Source of the DNA: Bacteroidota bacterium
Lineage (GTDB): Bacteria; Bacteroidota; Bacteroidia; Chitinophagales; Chitinophagaceae
NCBI GenBank assembly: GCA_013289015.1
Contig: JABDAV010000001.1
Span: 34,895-98,894 of the forward strand
Direction: 5' to 3'
DNA length: 64,000 nucleotides
Below are positions 47,103 through 57,423 of this stretch, one piece after another (positions within the stretch are counted from its first letter, which is position 1; every line of letters starts with the position of its first letter). A model generated the notes under the pieces. It saw only the letters and a list, made by a program, of their open reading frames with translations, searched no databases and had not been told where the DNA came from. Both the position numbers and the translations under genes were made by a program.

Positions 47103-47835
47103 GTCGTGTCAACAGGAAATCTGTGTACACTTTGCGTTTATCTTTTACGTCTTCAAAAATTTCTTCCAGCCAAACATCCGGTATCAATGCAACAACCGCT
47201 TCAATATTTTCTTTTGTGATGAGTTTTGAATATACTGCATTCACTTCATCCAGCTTTGCAGCAAAAGGCAATAACACATGATCTTTGATTGAAGGGAATG
47301 GCCTGATCGCCTGTTCAGCAGCATTGCTTAAAGCATGTTGAAAATATAAAGATGCGCCATGATCTATCAACCATATTTCGTTATGCCATACAAGCATGTT
47401 TGTGTTACGTGCGGTACGGTCAACATTGGTTATAAAACAATCAAGCCAAACAATCGTGGAAGCAAGTGTTGTATCTACTTTATTCACCACTGCATCAAAA
47501 ACAAATGCGCCCTGCAGGTAATGCATGGCAAGATTTAATCCGCGGCTGGCTTTCAAAAGATCCTGTATCTCTTCATCAGGTTCGGTTCTGCCAAATGCTT
47601 CATCCAGTTCAGCAAAAACTATTTCAGGAACTTTAAGGCCCATCAATTTCGCCAGCTCGCCACCAATTAGTTCTGCTATTAAAACTTTTATTCCCTGGCC
47701 TGCACCTTTAAATTTTAATACATACATAAAACCATCATCAGCCTCAGTAACCGCAGGCAGCGAACCGCCTTCACGCAAAGGCGTTATGTAACGCGTAACA
47801 TCAACTGTTCTTATCCCGGGATTAAATTCAGTCAT
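47044..47835 (-). CDS. HipA-like kinase
   Basis: YVLKFKGAGQGIKVLIAELIGGELAKLMGL, VWLDCFITNVDRTARNTNMLVWHNEIWLIDHGASLYF (HxD/NVDRTxxN and DHG kinase motifs). Confidence 0.85.
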   Translation of the reverse strand: MTEFNPGIRTVDVTRYITPLREGGSLPAVTEADDGFMYVLKFKGAGQGIKVLIAELIGGELAKLMGLKVPEIVFAELDEAFGRTEPDEEIQDLLKASRGLNLAMHYLQGAFVFDAVVNKVDTTLASTIVWLDCFITNVDRTARNTNMLVWHNEIWLIDHGASLYFQHALSNAAEQAIRPFPSIKDHVLLPFAAKLDEVNAVYSKLITKENIEAVVALIPDVWLEEIFEDVKDKRKVYTDFLLTRLAHSDKFIQEANDARKALI

Positions 47836-48034
47836 TATATACTATTCCTGTTATTAAGTTGTAAAAATAAACGCTTGTATTTCCACGGGACTATTTTTTG
47901 CGATTAATACGCAAATAATAAGTAAAGGAACACACAACATCAACCAAGGTAAGCCTGAAAAATAAATCCGTTTTCAATCCTAAAACTCTAATCAGAAAAT
48001 ATCCGGAAATATACTTTTTGAATATGAAAATCTA

Positions 48035-48556
48035 TCATGATTTTTCTCCCACAAACTGATCGCCCTGGTATTTGAACAGCACATTGAATGTAGTAAGACT
48101 ACCGTAAATCCTGGTAATGTATTGCTGCAGTTCAATTTTATCTTCATCGTTTAATAGTTTATGTGCATTAATGCGTTGTTCCATAACACGCAGCCTGTCG
48201 CGCAGCATAACTATTTTGTGAAAGAAAGCTTCTATTGGTACTTCTTTTTCTTTTAATGATGTATCAGCAGGTTTTAATATCATCAAACCATTTTTCCATT
48301 TGTCGCCTAACGAAACAACTTCGGTTATGTCACTCCATTCACGCAAAATTTTTATAAGCGCGTCTTCTGCTTCACTGAAGCTGACAGTATATTCCGGTTC
48401 AATCCTTTCAATAACTTCTACAGGCAGATCTTTTGAAACAGGCTTTATTCCGCTGTCAGCAAAACAAACATCATATATTTTTTTATGCAGGCGAATGATA
48501 ACGCCTGTTCCATAAGAAGGATGTTTAATGCGTGAACCGATACCTAAAATTTCCAT
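48035..48556 (-). CDS. Hypothetical protein with SH3/CarD-like N-terminal motif
   Basis: LGIGSRIKHPSYGTGVIIRLHKKIYDVCFAD; no further family recognised. Confidence 0.65.
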   Translation of the reverse strand: MEILGIGSRIKHPSYGTGVIIRLHKKIYDVCFADSGIKPVSKDLPVEVIERIEPEYTVSFSEAEDALIKILREWSDITEVVSLGDKWKNGLMILKPADTSLKEKEVPIEAFFHKIVMLRDRLRVMEQRINAHKLLNDEDKIELQQYITRIYGSLTTFNVLFKYQGDQFVGEKS

Positions 48557-48900
48557 CTTTTTTGTTTTGTGTAAAAGTAATTGTTGAACCTAAAATGAAA
48601 TGGAACAATTTGAATGTAGCCGGCGACGTTCAGATAGCACAATTACAACTGCTCAGTCGAATTAACATCGCACAAAACAAGATAATGATGTGGAAAATAT
48701 AATTCAACAAAGTTTTATAAAGCACTAACGCAGATATTCAGATGCAGGCAGCCTCGTGCGGGGATTATATTTGGTAAGTTTTATTGCAGACGGCCAACCA
48801 AGAGTTGTATTAAAACTCAATAAACAATAAAGAAAAAATTTATAAAGAGAGAACCTGCCTTATATCAACGGCATTTTTTTTATGCTTTATATAAATCTAT

Positions 48901-49512
48901 CTAATGAGTACCATGCGCTAACAACACATACGAATCAGAAGTAAATACAATGCCGTTAGAGTTTTTCCATCTTATATAGCCTTTTATAATTCCTGTGCCG
49001 ACTGTAAAATAAAGCTCTTCCTGTTTATAATCAGACCATAAGCCATCATCCTGTGTTATCAGGATTTTGTAAGACGGATAATTGGTAGTTGTTATTATGG
49101 TTGCATATATCTTTGAGTTAAGCGTATCGTTCATGAATGACTTATTTATATAAGGCTCATTGGTAACAGGCATGGGCAAATCAAGCATGAGCGCTTCACC
49201 TTTTGGTTCAAGTATATAAGCAGATGAATCATCAGAGCGAACAGTGAATATATGATCACCAAACTGGTCTGCAATAACAGTGTAATCAATGTTATTGTTA
49301 GAAACTGTATCGGTAGCTCTCAAATAAAATGTGTCATAACCGTAAAAATCTCCGTAGGAGTCAAAAAAACTATCAGTATAAGTCCATTTATTTTGCGCTC
49401 CGAGCGGGTATAACTGGCTGCTGGCAATGGTATTATCTGATGTGCTGATATTTTTTTTACATGAAGCAAAAAGAAGAATGTGCACTATCAACAGCAGGCA
49501 AGCTTTTTTCAT
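48901..49512 (-). CDS. Hypothetical lipoprotein
   Basis: MKKACLLLIVHILLFASCKKN lipobox. Confidence 0.7.
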   Translation of the reverse strand: MKKACLLLIVHILLFASCKKNISTSDNTIASSQLYPLGAQNKWTYTDSFFDSYGDFYGYDTFYLRATDTVSNNNIDYTVIADQFGDHIFTVRSDDSSAYILEPKGEALMLDLPMPVTNEPYINKSFMNDTLNSKIYATIITTTNYPSYKILITQDDGLWSDYKQEELYFTVGTGIIKGYIRWKNSNGIVFTSDSYVLLAHGTH

Positions 49513-49581
49513 GGTTAAAATTAAACGATCAGGTCATTTAAAACCTGCATTGATTTATAATGGTTGCCTTAATAAAGGAGA

Positions 49582-49953
49582 TCATTCATCGCCTGATAAT
49601 TCCCTTTCAATTTCTTCCATTTGCACAATATCCCATGCTTCTGTTTCAGTAGGAGCAACATTCAGCACTCCATCTAAATCCAATTCATTAATAATTGCCT
49701 GAACAGGTAATTGAAGTTGGCAAATGACGAACGAAATATTCTGCGCATAATATTCCTGTTGCAAAGCAGCTAATTCGTTAATAAACTTTTCTTCAACATA
49801 GGCAGCATTCTTTAAATTAATAACAAGATTTGTCTTATGTTGCAGGTAAGAAATTACCAGATCTTTAAATTCTGCTGTTAAATTGTCAGAAGAAAAATCC
49901 GAATCCGGCGTTATCATCGTAAATTTTTCTCTGGTATCAATTTTGAAATTCAT
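49582..49953 (-). CDS. STAS-domain-like protein
   Basis: MNFKIDTREKFTMITPDSDFSSDNL...LVINLKNAAYVEEKFINELAALQQEYYAQNISFVICQ. Confidence 0.65.
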   Translation of the reverse strand: MNFKIDTREKFTMITPDSDFSSDNLTAEFKDLVISYLQHKTNLVINLKNAAYVEEKFINELAALQQEYYAQNISFVICQLQLPVQAIINELDLDGVLNVAPTETEAWDIVQMEEIERELSGDE

Positions 49954-50045
49954 ACGTTTTACTATTGATCATTTTAACACGATGTGCATAAGTGATTGGT
50001 GGCACACCTCAAAAATATTTCTTAAACTTGTACAAATACAAATAA

Positions 50046-52574
50046 ATGGATAACAACTTTTCCGCCCAGGTTAAAGAGATCATATCCTACAGCAGGGAAG
50101 AAGCATTGAGATTGGGAAATGATTTCATAGGCACAGAACATCTTTTGCTGGGATTGATTAGAGATGGAGAGAATACAGCAATTAAGATTTTAAAACAATT
50201 AAACGTTGACCTGTACGAGTTGCGCAAGGAAGTGGAACTGGCCGTTCGCGATAAAACAGGAAAAAATATAGCTAACATTAACAGCCTTCCGCTAACCAAG
50301 CAAGCTGAAAAAGTAATTCGTGTTACAGTATTGGAAGCGAAAGCACTTAAAAGCCCGTTGGTTGAAACTGAGCATTTAATGCTATCTATTTTAAAGAACA
50401 AAGAAAACATTGCTACACAAATTTTAAATCAGTACGACGTGGATTACGATTTGTTTAAAACAGAGTTGGGTGTTGTACGCAGCAATGAACCGCGTAGCGA
50501 ATACACTGAAGAAAATGATGATGATTTTGAAGATGAAAGAAAACAAGGTTATTCATCACAACAAAAAAAGACAACAGCCACTACAAAAAGCAAAACACCT
50601 GTATTGGATAATTTCGGCAGAGATATAACCAAGCTTGCAGAAACAGGTGCACTTGATCCTATAGTTGGCAGGGAAAAGGAAATTGAAAGGGTTTCGCAGA
50701 TTCTCAGTCGCCGCAAAAAGAACAATCCAATTTTAATTGGTGAACCCGGTGTGGGTAAAACTGCCATTGTTGAAGGCCTCGCATTACGTATTGTTCAAAG
50801 AAAAGTAAGCAGGGTTTTATATGACAAAAGAGTCATCAGCCTTGACCTTGCAGCGTTGGTTGCCGGCACAAAATACCGCGGCCAGTTTGAAGAACGCATG
50901 AAAGCCATTATGAATGAACTGGAAAAGAATCGTGATGTGATTTTGTTCATTGATGAAATCCATACAATAGTGGGTGCGGGTGGTGCAAGCGGTTCACTCG
51001 ATGCAAGCAATATTTTTAAACCCGCCTTATCAAGAGGTGAGTTACAATGTATCGGCGCTTCAACATTAGATGAATACAGAATGTATATTGAAAAAGATGG
51101 CGCCTTAGACCGTCGTTTTCAAAAAGTGTTGGTGGAGCCTCCAACAGTTGATGAAACCATCCAGATATTGAATAACATTAAGCCGCGCTATGAGGATTAC
51201 CACAATGTAATATATAGCCAGGATGCAATTGATGCCTGCGTTAAACTCAGCGACCGTTATATGACGGACAGGCTGCTTCCCGATAAGGCAATAGATGTAT
51301 TGGATGAAGTAGGAGCGAGGGTTCATTTAAAAAATATCAATGTTCCTCAAAATATTCTTGATCTTGAAAAACAGATAGAAGAAATAAAACTTGAAAAGAA
51401 CCGCGTAGTTAAAAGTCAGCGATTTGAAGAAGCTGCCGCACTGCGTGATACGGAAAAACGATTAGGAGAGGAGCTTGAAAAAGCAAAATCTGACTGGGAA
51501 GAAGAAAGCAAGAACAAGCGCTATCCCATAGACGAAGAAAATATTGCCGAGGTTGTAAGCATGATGACCGGTATCCCGGTAAAAAGAATGGTACAGGCTG
51601 AAAGTGATAAGCTCCGCAAGATGTCACAAGATATGCAGAGTATGGTGGTTGGTCAAAGCGAAGCAATTTCTAAAGTGGTTAAGGCTATTCAGCGCAACAG
51701 GGTTGGTTTAAAAGATCCCAGGAAGCCTGTTGGCAGTTTCATATTTCTTGGCCCTACAGGTGTGGGTAAAACTGAATTGGCAAGAGCGTTGGCAAGGTAT
51801 ATGTTCGATTCCGAAGATGCACTTGTTCGCATTGACATGAGTGAATACATGGAAAAATTTACTGTAAGCAGGTTGATAGGTGCGCCTCCGGGTTATGTTG
51901 GATATGAAGAAGGTGGCCAGTTAACTGAGAAGGTACGCCGTAAACCTTATAGCGTGATTCTTCTTGACGAAATTGAAAAAGCACATCCTGATATTTACAA
52001 TATTCTTTTGCAGGTATTGGACGACGGACAGTTAACTGATGGACTTGGAAGAAAAGTCGATTTCAAGAATACGTTAATCATTATGACCTCAAATATCGGT
52101 GTTCGCCAGTTGAAAGATTTTGGTGAAGGTGTTGGTTTTGCCACTGCAGCCCGGGTGCAAAACTCAGAAGAAAATAATAAGGCAGTTATTGAAAAGGCAC
52201 TTAAACGTACTTTTTCCCCTGAATTTTTGAACAGGATTGATGATGTTGTGATCTTTAATTCTTTGACAAAGGAAAACATCTTCGAGATCATAGACATCCT
52301 GATGAAAGGCGTACTAAAACGCTTGAACAACATGGGCTTCACCCTTAAAATAACGCCGGAAGCAAAAGAATTTATCGCTGATAAAGGTTATGATATTCAA
52401 TTTGGCGCGAGACCATTACACAGGGCTATTCAAAAGTACCTGGAAGATAGTTTGGCAGAAGAGATATTGAGCATGAATGTAAAGCAAGGCGATATTCTTA
52501 TTGCAGACCTTGACAAAGAAAATCAAAAAATTAAATTCGAACTGGGAAAGGCCGAGGAAGAAGCAAAAGTTTAA
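50046..52574 (+). CDS. clpC: ATP-dependent Clp protease ATP-binding subunit ClpC
   Basis: Clp N-domain repeats, GEPGVGKTAIVEGLA, UVR-like linker, GPTGVGKTELARALA. Confidence 0.95.
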   Translation: MDNNFSAQVKEIISYSREEALRLGNDFIGTEHLLLGLIRDGENTAIKILKQLNVDLYELRKEVELAVRDKTGKNIANINSLPLTKQAEKVIRVTVLEAKALKSPLVETEHLMLSILKNKENIATQILNQYDVDYDLFKTELGVVRSNEPRSEYTEENDDDFEDERKQGYSSQQKKTTATTKSKTPVLDNFGRDITKLAETGALDPIVGREKEIERVSQILSRRKKNNPILIGEPGVGKTAIVEGLALRIVQRKVSRVLYDKRVISLDLAALVAGTKYRGQFEERMKAIMNELEKNRDVILFIDEIHTIVGAGGASGSLDASNIFKPALSRGELQCIGASTLDEYRMYIEKDGALDRRFQKVLVEPPTVDETIQILNNIKPRYEDYHNVIYSQDAIDACVKLSDRYMTDRLLPDKAIDVLDEVGARVHLKNINVPQNILDLEKQIEEIKLEKNRVVKSQRFEEAAALRDTEKRLGEELEKAKSDWEEESKNKRYPIDEENIAEVVSMMTGIPVKRMVQAESDKLRKMSQDMQSMVVGQSEAISKVVKAIQRNRVGLKDPRKPVGSFIFLGPTGVGKTELARALARYMFDSEDALVRIDMSEYMEKFTVSRLIGAPPGYVGYEEGGQLTEKVRRKPYSVILLDEIEKAHPDIYNILLQVLDDGQLTDGLGRKVDFKNTLIIMTSNIGVRQLKDFGEGVGFATAARVQNSEENNKAVIEKALKRTFSPEFLNRIDDVVIFNSLTKENIFEIIDILMKGVLKRLNNMGFTLKITPEAKEFIADKGYDIQFGARPLHRAIQKYLEDSLAEEILSMNVKQGDILIADLDKENQKIKFELGKAEEEAKV

Positions 52575-52592
52575 ATTTTAATATTCTTAATT

Positions 52593-52615
52593 AAAGCCCC
52601 GTTTTTGGGGCTTTT
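52593..52615 (+). terminator. Rho-independent terminator after clpC
   Basis: aaagccccgtttttggggctttt. Confidence 0.85.
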
Positions 52616-52849
52616 GTCTTTAAAAAATAAATTAGTTACCCTGCAGCAAAAATCAGTTAAAAGCTGTTTATGAAAGTATAGCATGAAGACATTATAGAAA
52701 AAATTGAATACCTTTCAATTTTTAGAAACAGATTCAGTACTCTTACTATTTATTAAATTATGTTGTCAGGTCATTTTTTGCTGAATATATATAAGGCAAC
52801 CTTAGTTAGCAGATTTACGTATTTTATAACAAATATTAATCCTTGAAAT

Positions 52850-53431
52850 TTGGAATCATTACATATTTTGATCAAGGGTTGTATTGCCAGGGATCATAAA
52901 TGCCAGAGAGCATTTTATGAGAACTATTATGGATTTGCGCTTAAGACTGTTTTCAGGTACATCTATAAGTATGATAAGGCAACGGATGTAGTTAATGACA
53001 GTTTTGTGAAAATTTTCAATAGTCTTGAAAAATTTCAACCATCAAAAGAAAAGTCTGATACGGAAAAGATTTTGATGGGGTGGATGAAGCGGATCCTGAT
53101 TAATACTGCTATTGACGAGTTGCGGAAACAGCAAACGCTTCCTGAAATTGGTGAACTGCCGGAATATATCTGGGAAGAAATTGATAGAAGCCAAAATGCT
53201 GATCAAAAGGTTTTGTATAAAGAATTAATTTGTGAAATAAAACGATTGCCGCCTTCATATAGAACTGTTTTTAACTTATTTGTCATAGATGGTTTTTCAC
53301 ATAACGAGATTGCAGGTATTCTGGGCATTTCTGATGGAACTTCAAAGTCAGCTTTAGCAAAGGCTAAGGCCCAATTAAAAAAATTTTTAGAGAACAGGTT
53401 TTTGGAAAGAAGTTATGCTTTACACAAATGA
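52850..53431 (+). CDS. ECF-type RNA polymerase sigma factor (TTG start)
   Basis: KATDVVNDSFVKIFNSLEKF (region 2), LPPSYRTVFNLFVIDGFSHNEIAGILGISDGTSKSALAKAKAQLKKFL (region 4). Confidence 0.9.
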   Translation: MESLHILIKGCIARDHKCQRAFYENYYGFALKTVFRYIYKYDKATDVVNDSFVKIFNSLEKFQPSKEKSDTEKILMGWMKRILINTAIDELRKQQTLPEIGELPEYIWEEIDRSQNADQKVLYKELICEIKRLPPSYRTVFNLFVIDGFSHNEIAGILGISDGTSKSALAKAKAQLKKFLENRFLERSYALHK

Positions 53432-54674
53432 CGATCTTAATAATTTATTTAAAAAAGCAGGTAAAAATTATCCTTTAAAGACAGATAATTCAAACTGGGA
53501 TGATGTTGCTGCCAAATTAAATAAATCAGCCTCAGAATCATTTGCCTCAAAAAGCCTTAAGGTGCTGAAATACACCATGGTGATTCTTTTGGCAGGAGGC
53601 TCATTGATATTCTACAGGTTTAGATCTGCCTCAGATTTTGATCAAAACGAAAGAAAGAAGAATAACAACAAGACTGTTGCAAATGACACCCGCAAAAATT
53701 TACCTTCTTACTCCAATACAACAAAGCCATCACTGGGTAATGTACAATTTACAAACCCCATACAATCTGATGTTGAAAAAGGTAAGTCAGGTCAAGCCGT
53801 ATATACTTTCAATTTAACTCCGGTTAATAAACTTAATAGCATTGCTCCGGCAAAAGAGCCGCAATCTGCATCTTTGAGTAATGAACAATCATTAAACTCA
53901 AATGAATCACTGAAACTACCTTCTTCAGAAAAGCAGGAAACCCAGGTTTTAAATGATTCACGTAATGAAAAAGTTGAGTCAGGAGATCAGGCTAATGGTA
54001 GTCTTTCGAAAATAACAAAAGCAGATAGCAAATTAAATGAACCGGCTGATGGAACGATCAGGCTAAATCAAAACCGTGATTATAGAATTTACGGAACTCT
54101 TTTTGGAGGGCCGGAGTTTTCCACTGTAAAATTTCAGCAGCTTGATAAGCCTGGTTATAAAATAGGTGTGTCACTTGGTTACCGAATGAATAAAAATGTA
54201 AGTTTAGAAGTAGGCTTACAGCGTGAACATTTAAATTTCTATAGCAGCGGCGACTACCTTGACACAACTTTACTTAGAATTAAACCAAATACTCAAATAG
54301 AAGATGTAACTGTAAGTAGTAAATTAACAAGCGTTCCGGTGAGCCTGCGGTATAATTTTTCATCAACATCAAAAGGACATTTCTATGCTTCTGCCGGTGT
54401 AAATGCTGTAATAATAACGCATAGTGAACAATATCAATATTCTATTTCAAAAGATGGGGTTCCGGCTAATATTTCAAGATCTTACAGTGCATTAACCAGT
54501 TCAAAATATTTTTCCGGAGTAAATTTCAGTGCCGGGTTTGAAAGAGATTTATCGAAATGCTGGAGTGTAAAAATTGAATCTTATTACCAAACACCTGTAA
54601 ATAATTTAGGTGTTGGGAAACTGCCCGTTACTTCATTTGGTATAAATGTTGGCATAAGTAAAAATTTAAAATAA
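53415..54674 (+). CDS. Inner-membrane-anchored protein with C-terminal outer-membrane beta-barrel-like domain, coupled to the sigma gene
   Basis: Cytoplasmic N-terminus, TM KYTMVILLAGGSLIFY, low-complexity linker, then YRIYGTLFGGPEFSTV...GISKNLK barrel-like region. Confidence 0.7.
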   Translation: MLYTNDDLNNLFKKAGKNYPLKTDNSNWDDVAAKLNKSASESFASKSLKVLKYTMVILLAGGSLIFYRFRSASDFDQNERKKNNNKTVANDTRKNLPSYSNTTKPSLGNVQFTNPIQSDVEKGKSGQAVYTFNLTPVNKLNSIAPAKEPQSASLSNEQSLNSNESLKLPSSEKQETQVLNDSRNEKVESGDQANGSLSKITKADSKLNEPADGTIRLNQNRDYRIYGTLFGGPEFSTVKFQQLDKPGYKIGVSLGYRMNKNVSLEVGLQREHLNFYSSGDYLDTTLLRIKPNTQIEDVTVSSKLTSVPVSLRYNFSSTSKGHFYASAGVNAVIITHSEQYQYSISKDGVPANISRSYSALTSSKYFSGVNFSAGFERDLSKCWSVKIESYYQTPVNNLGVGKLPVTSFGINVGISKNLK

Positions 54675-54770
54675 AGAAATTAAACTTTGTTTGTTTGATG
54701 TGTTTAATGTTCCCTTGCGCCCTGCCTGAAAAAAACAAATCTTTGGGGGTTCTTTAGAGTGGTAAACTCA

Positions 54771-54800
54771 AGCCTCGTCAAAATAATGACGGGGCTTTTT
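54771..54800. terminator. Terminator hairpin between convergent genes
   Basis: agcctcgtcaaaataatgacggggcttttt. Confidence 0.8.
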
Positions 54801-54821
54801 GTTGCGAAACATCGGCGCTGT

Positions 54822-56717
54822 TTAAAAAATATTATTATGCACATCGCTGTTAAATTGTATTATTTCAGGTTTAGTTACATAATTGCTGTTGAACCTGAAT
54901 TGAATATTCACTTCAATTTCTCCATAAAAATGTTTCATTCCATAAACAGTGTTTGGAAAATAAGCGCCCCGTAATTCAATGGTATTAAAAACAAGGTTTT
55001 CGTTTTTAACTCTTAATCCGCCACCTAATCCATAGAACCATGAAGGGCGATAAGGATCATCAAGGTTAGGCGTTATTCTTGAAACATCGCCGAAAAGAAA
55101 CGGCGATAATTTAAAACCAAAGATTCTATAATTTATATAGCTGATTGTTTCGGTCTGCAGGCTTATGCGCTGATTGCCCATCACAGAATCTCTGTTAAAA
55201 TTTCTTATTCCGAACGGGTTATTAATCTCAAGCGGTTCGAGGCCGGTACGATTTAAAATATTGCCATAACTAAGTTTAAAATATTCCCTTAGTTTAAAAT
55301 TTTTCAAAGTCATAACCCCACTGTATCCTGCAATTCCGGCAAGCACACCCGCATCCTGAAATTGACCATGATTGTAGAAACTACCGGCACGTATAAAATA
55401 CTGCACGATATTTCCTTTGTTGTACACTACATATCTGTTTACATCAACGCCTGCATATGGCCGTGACAAATATGATTGTTCATACCATCCCCCGGTAAAT
55501 GAAATGTTATACCCTACAGGAATATCTTCCGTGATACCAAAACCGTAGATATAGTTTGCCTTATAATAGTCCTGTTTAAAAAAAGTGATCTGGCCTAAGA
55601 TTGCTTCTTTATCGTTGAAACGAAAGAAAAGCTTGTTTCCTACCTGGTTCGGTTCCTCTATAAAATTTGTTTTGTAATAGCGTAATGCCACGAAGGTTCT
55701 TTTTGAATTGCTCTTGTCGGTAATATAATTTTTTACACCAAGGTTATAACCCATCCATGTATCAAATAGCTGATAATGGTAGTTATAAAAATCATGCTCG
55801 GGCCTGTTATAGTTATTATACGTTTGAAAATCGCCCCATTCAAATCCTCCCGCAACATGTGTATACTGTGATATAAGATTGCGCTGCAATGAAAAAACAA
55901 AAGCCTTTTCATCATTGGAATTATTACGCAGATCAGGATTTATAGTTGAATACATTACAGATGCATCTATGAAACTATGAGCAACATTTTCTTTGGTATA
56001 GGTAATTGAATAACCCGATTCAGGGTCTCTTTTTTTTTCCCACAAATAGGTTAAGCTTAATTTTTGGCCTATGCCAAACAGGTTTGCATCTTCAATGGTT
56101 CCTTTGAATATTCCCGGGCTTAAATTTTGAAGCTGGCCATTAATGCTAAACAGGTCTTTGGTTATAACGTAAACATCTACAGAATCAGGTGAGCCTGTTT
56201 TAGGTTGAACAATTATACGCGCATCCTGTATATAATCAAGGGTACGCAGGTAGCGTTCATTATCAGCTAATACACTTGGAATCACAGGTTCACCCGGCTT
56301 TATAAAAAGGCTGTTTTCTAATACCCATTCTTTTGTGGTGTTATGCAGGCTGTTTAAAATTCTGGTTCCGAAATATTTTATTGTATTAACAGTATCATTA
56401 AATGTTTTTTCAAATCTGAATTGGCTAATTACGATATTCCTGATGATCTTACCTTCATACTGTTTATATATATTTTCGCTTTTTGCAATCAGCACGCCTT
56501 CCTGATTAAGTGTATCCGGCCCGTTTTTTCGTATGAAGCCCAATGCATAATTAAATATGTTGTTTTTGTTTACAGGGTGAACAGAGTCGGCAGATATAGC
56601 GTGCACGCTATCTTTCCCAAGAGGAGGGATACTATCATTTTGTGCAGCGCACCGGTTACACAAAAAAACAAGCAACAGTAAGAAGATTGTTATTAAACCT
56701 AGTTGAAAATTCCTCAC
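54822..56717 (-). CDS. BamA/TamA-like outer membrane protein with POTRA-like N-terminus
   Basis: Signal peptide; IIRNIVISQFRFEKTFNDTVN...FIKPGEPVIPSVLADNERYLRTLDYIQDARIIVQP; C-terminal barrel. Confidence 0.75.
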   Translation of the reverse strand: MRNFQLGLITIFLLLLVFLCNRCAAQNDSIPPLGKDSVHAISADSVHPVNKNNIFNYALGFIRKNGPDTLNQEGVLIAKSENIYKQYEGKIIRNIVISQFRFEKTFNDTVNTIKYFGTRILNSLHNTTKEWVLENSLFIKPGEPVIPSVLADNERYLRTLDYIQDARIIVQPKTGSPDSVDVYVITKDLFSINGQLQNLSPGIFKGTIEDANLFGIGQKLSLTYLWEKKRDPESGYSITYTKENVAHSFIDASVMYSTINPDLRNNSNDEKAFVFSLQRNLISQYTHVAGGFEWGDFQTYNNYNRPEHDFYNYHYQLFDTWMGYNLGVKNYITDKSNSKRTFVALRYYKTNFIEEPNQVGNKLFFRFNDKEAILGQITFFKQDYYKANYIYGFGITEDIPVGYNISFTGGWYEQSYLSRPYAGVDVNRYVVYNKGNIVQYFIRAGSFYNHGQFQDAGVLAGIAGYSGVMTLKNFKLREYFKLSYGNILNRTGLEPLEINNPFGIRNFNRDSVMGNQRISLQTETISYINYRIFGFKLSPFLFGDVSRITPNLDDPYRPSWFYGLGGGLRVKNENLVFNTIELRGAYFPNTVYGMKHFYGEIEVNIQFRFNSNYVTKPEIIQFNSDVHNNIF

Positions 56718-56757
56718 TCTGATATTGACAAAAATTTATCTCGTTAAATTATCCAAA

Positions 56758-57405
56758 TTAAGGAATATAACTTTTAACCATGTCCAAAAAAATGTTTCGG
56801 CTTATCATACGGGCGCCAAGACTTTCCAGGTGCTGAGTATATACCTGGCAATCTATCAATCTCACATCTTTTTTGATCAGGTAGTAAACATAGTTTATAA
56901 ACGCAAATTTGCTGGCATTTGAAATTAGGCTAAACATACTTTCACCAAAAAATATTTTTCCAATTAAAATGCCATACAACCCTCCTGCAAGTTCACCATT
57001 GCACCATGCTTCAGCACAAACGCCGTACCCTTTTTTATGAAGCCGCATATAAGCCCGTTCAACTTCAGTAGTGATCCATGTGCCCTCATGATCTCTTTTC
57101 GCAATCTTACAGTTATGAATAACCTTTTCAAATGAAGTATTCATTTTAAATTCAAAACGGCCATTGCGTAAAACCTGTTGCATGCTTTTGCTGACTTTTA
57201 ATTCAGATGGAAACAAAACAAAACGCGGATCAGGACACCACCAAAGCGGTAACGCATCATCAAACCAGGGAAATATTCCGCTGCGATATGCAAGCAGTAA
57301 TCTTTCATCGCTTAAATCGCCACCTATAGCCAACAGGCCATCTTCGGTAGATGCACCGGCAGGAGGAAACCATAACTTATCATCTAAAATTGAAAGGCCG
57401 GACAT
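56758..57405 (-). CDS. aat: Leucyl/phenylalanyl-tRNA--protein transferase
   Basis: LLAIGGDLSDERLLLAYRSGIFPWFDDALPLWWCPDPRFVLFP, GTWITTEVERAYMRLHKKGYGVCAEAWCNGELAGGLYGILIGKIFFGESMFS. Confidence 0.95.
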   Translation of the reverse strand: MSGLSILDDKLWFPPAGASTEDGLLAIGGDLSDERLLLAYRSGIFPWFDDALPLWWCPDPRFVLFPSELKVSKSMQQVLRNGRFEFKMNTSFEKVIHNCKIAKRDHEGTWITTEVERAYMRLHKKGYGVCAEAWCNGELAGGLYGILIGKIFFGESMFSLISNASKFAFINYVYYLIKKDVRLIDCQVYTQHLESLGARMISRNIFLDMVKSYIP

Positions 57406-57423
57406 ACAAGTAAAAGAGTAAGA

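Noticed and set aside
54771-54800. Palindrome as a regulatory site
   Set aside because: Stem plus T-tract between convergent genes fits a terminator better.
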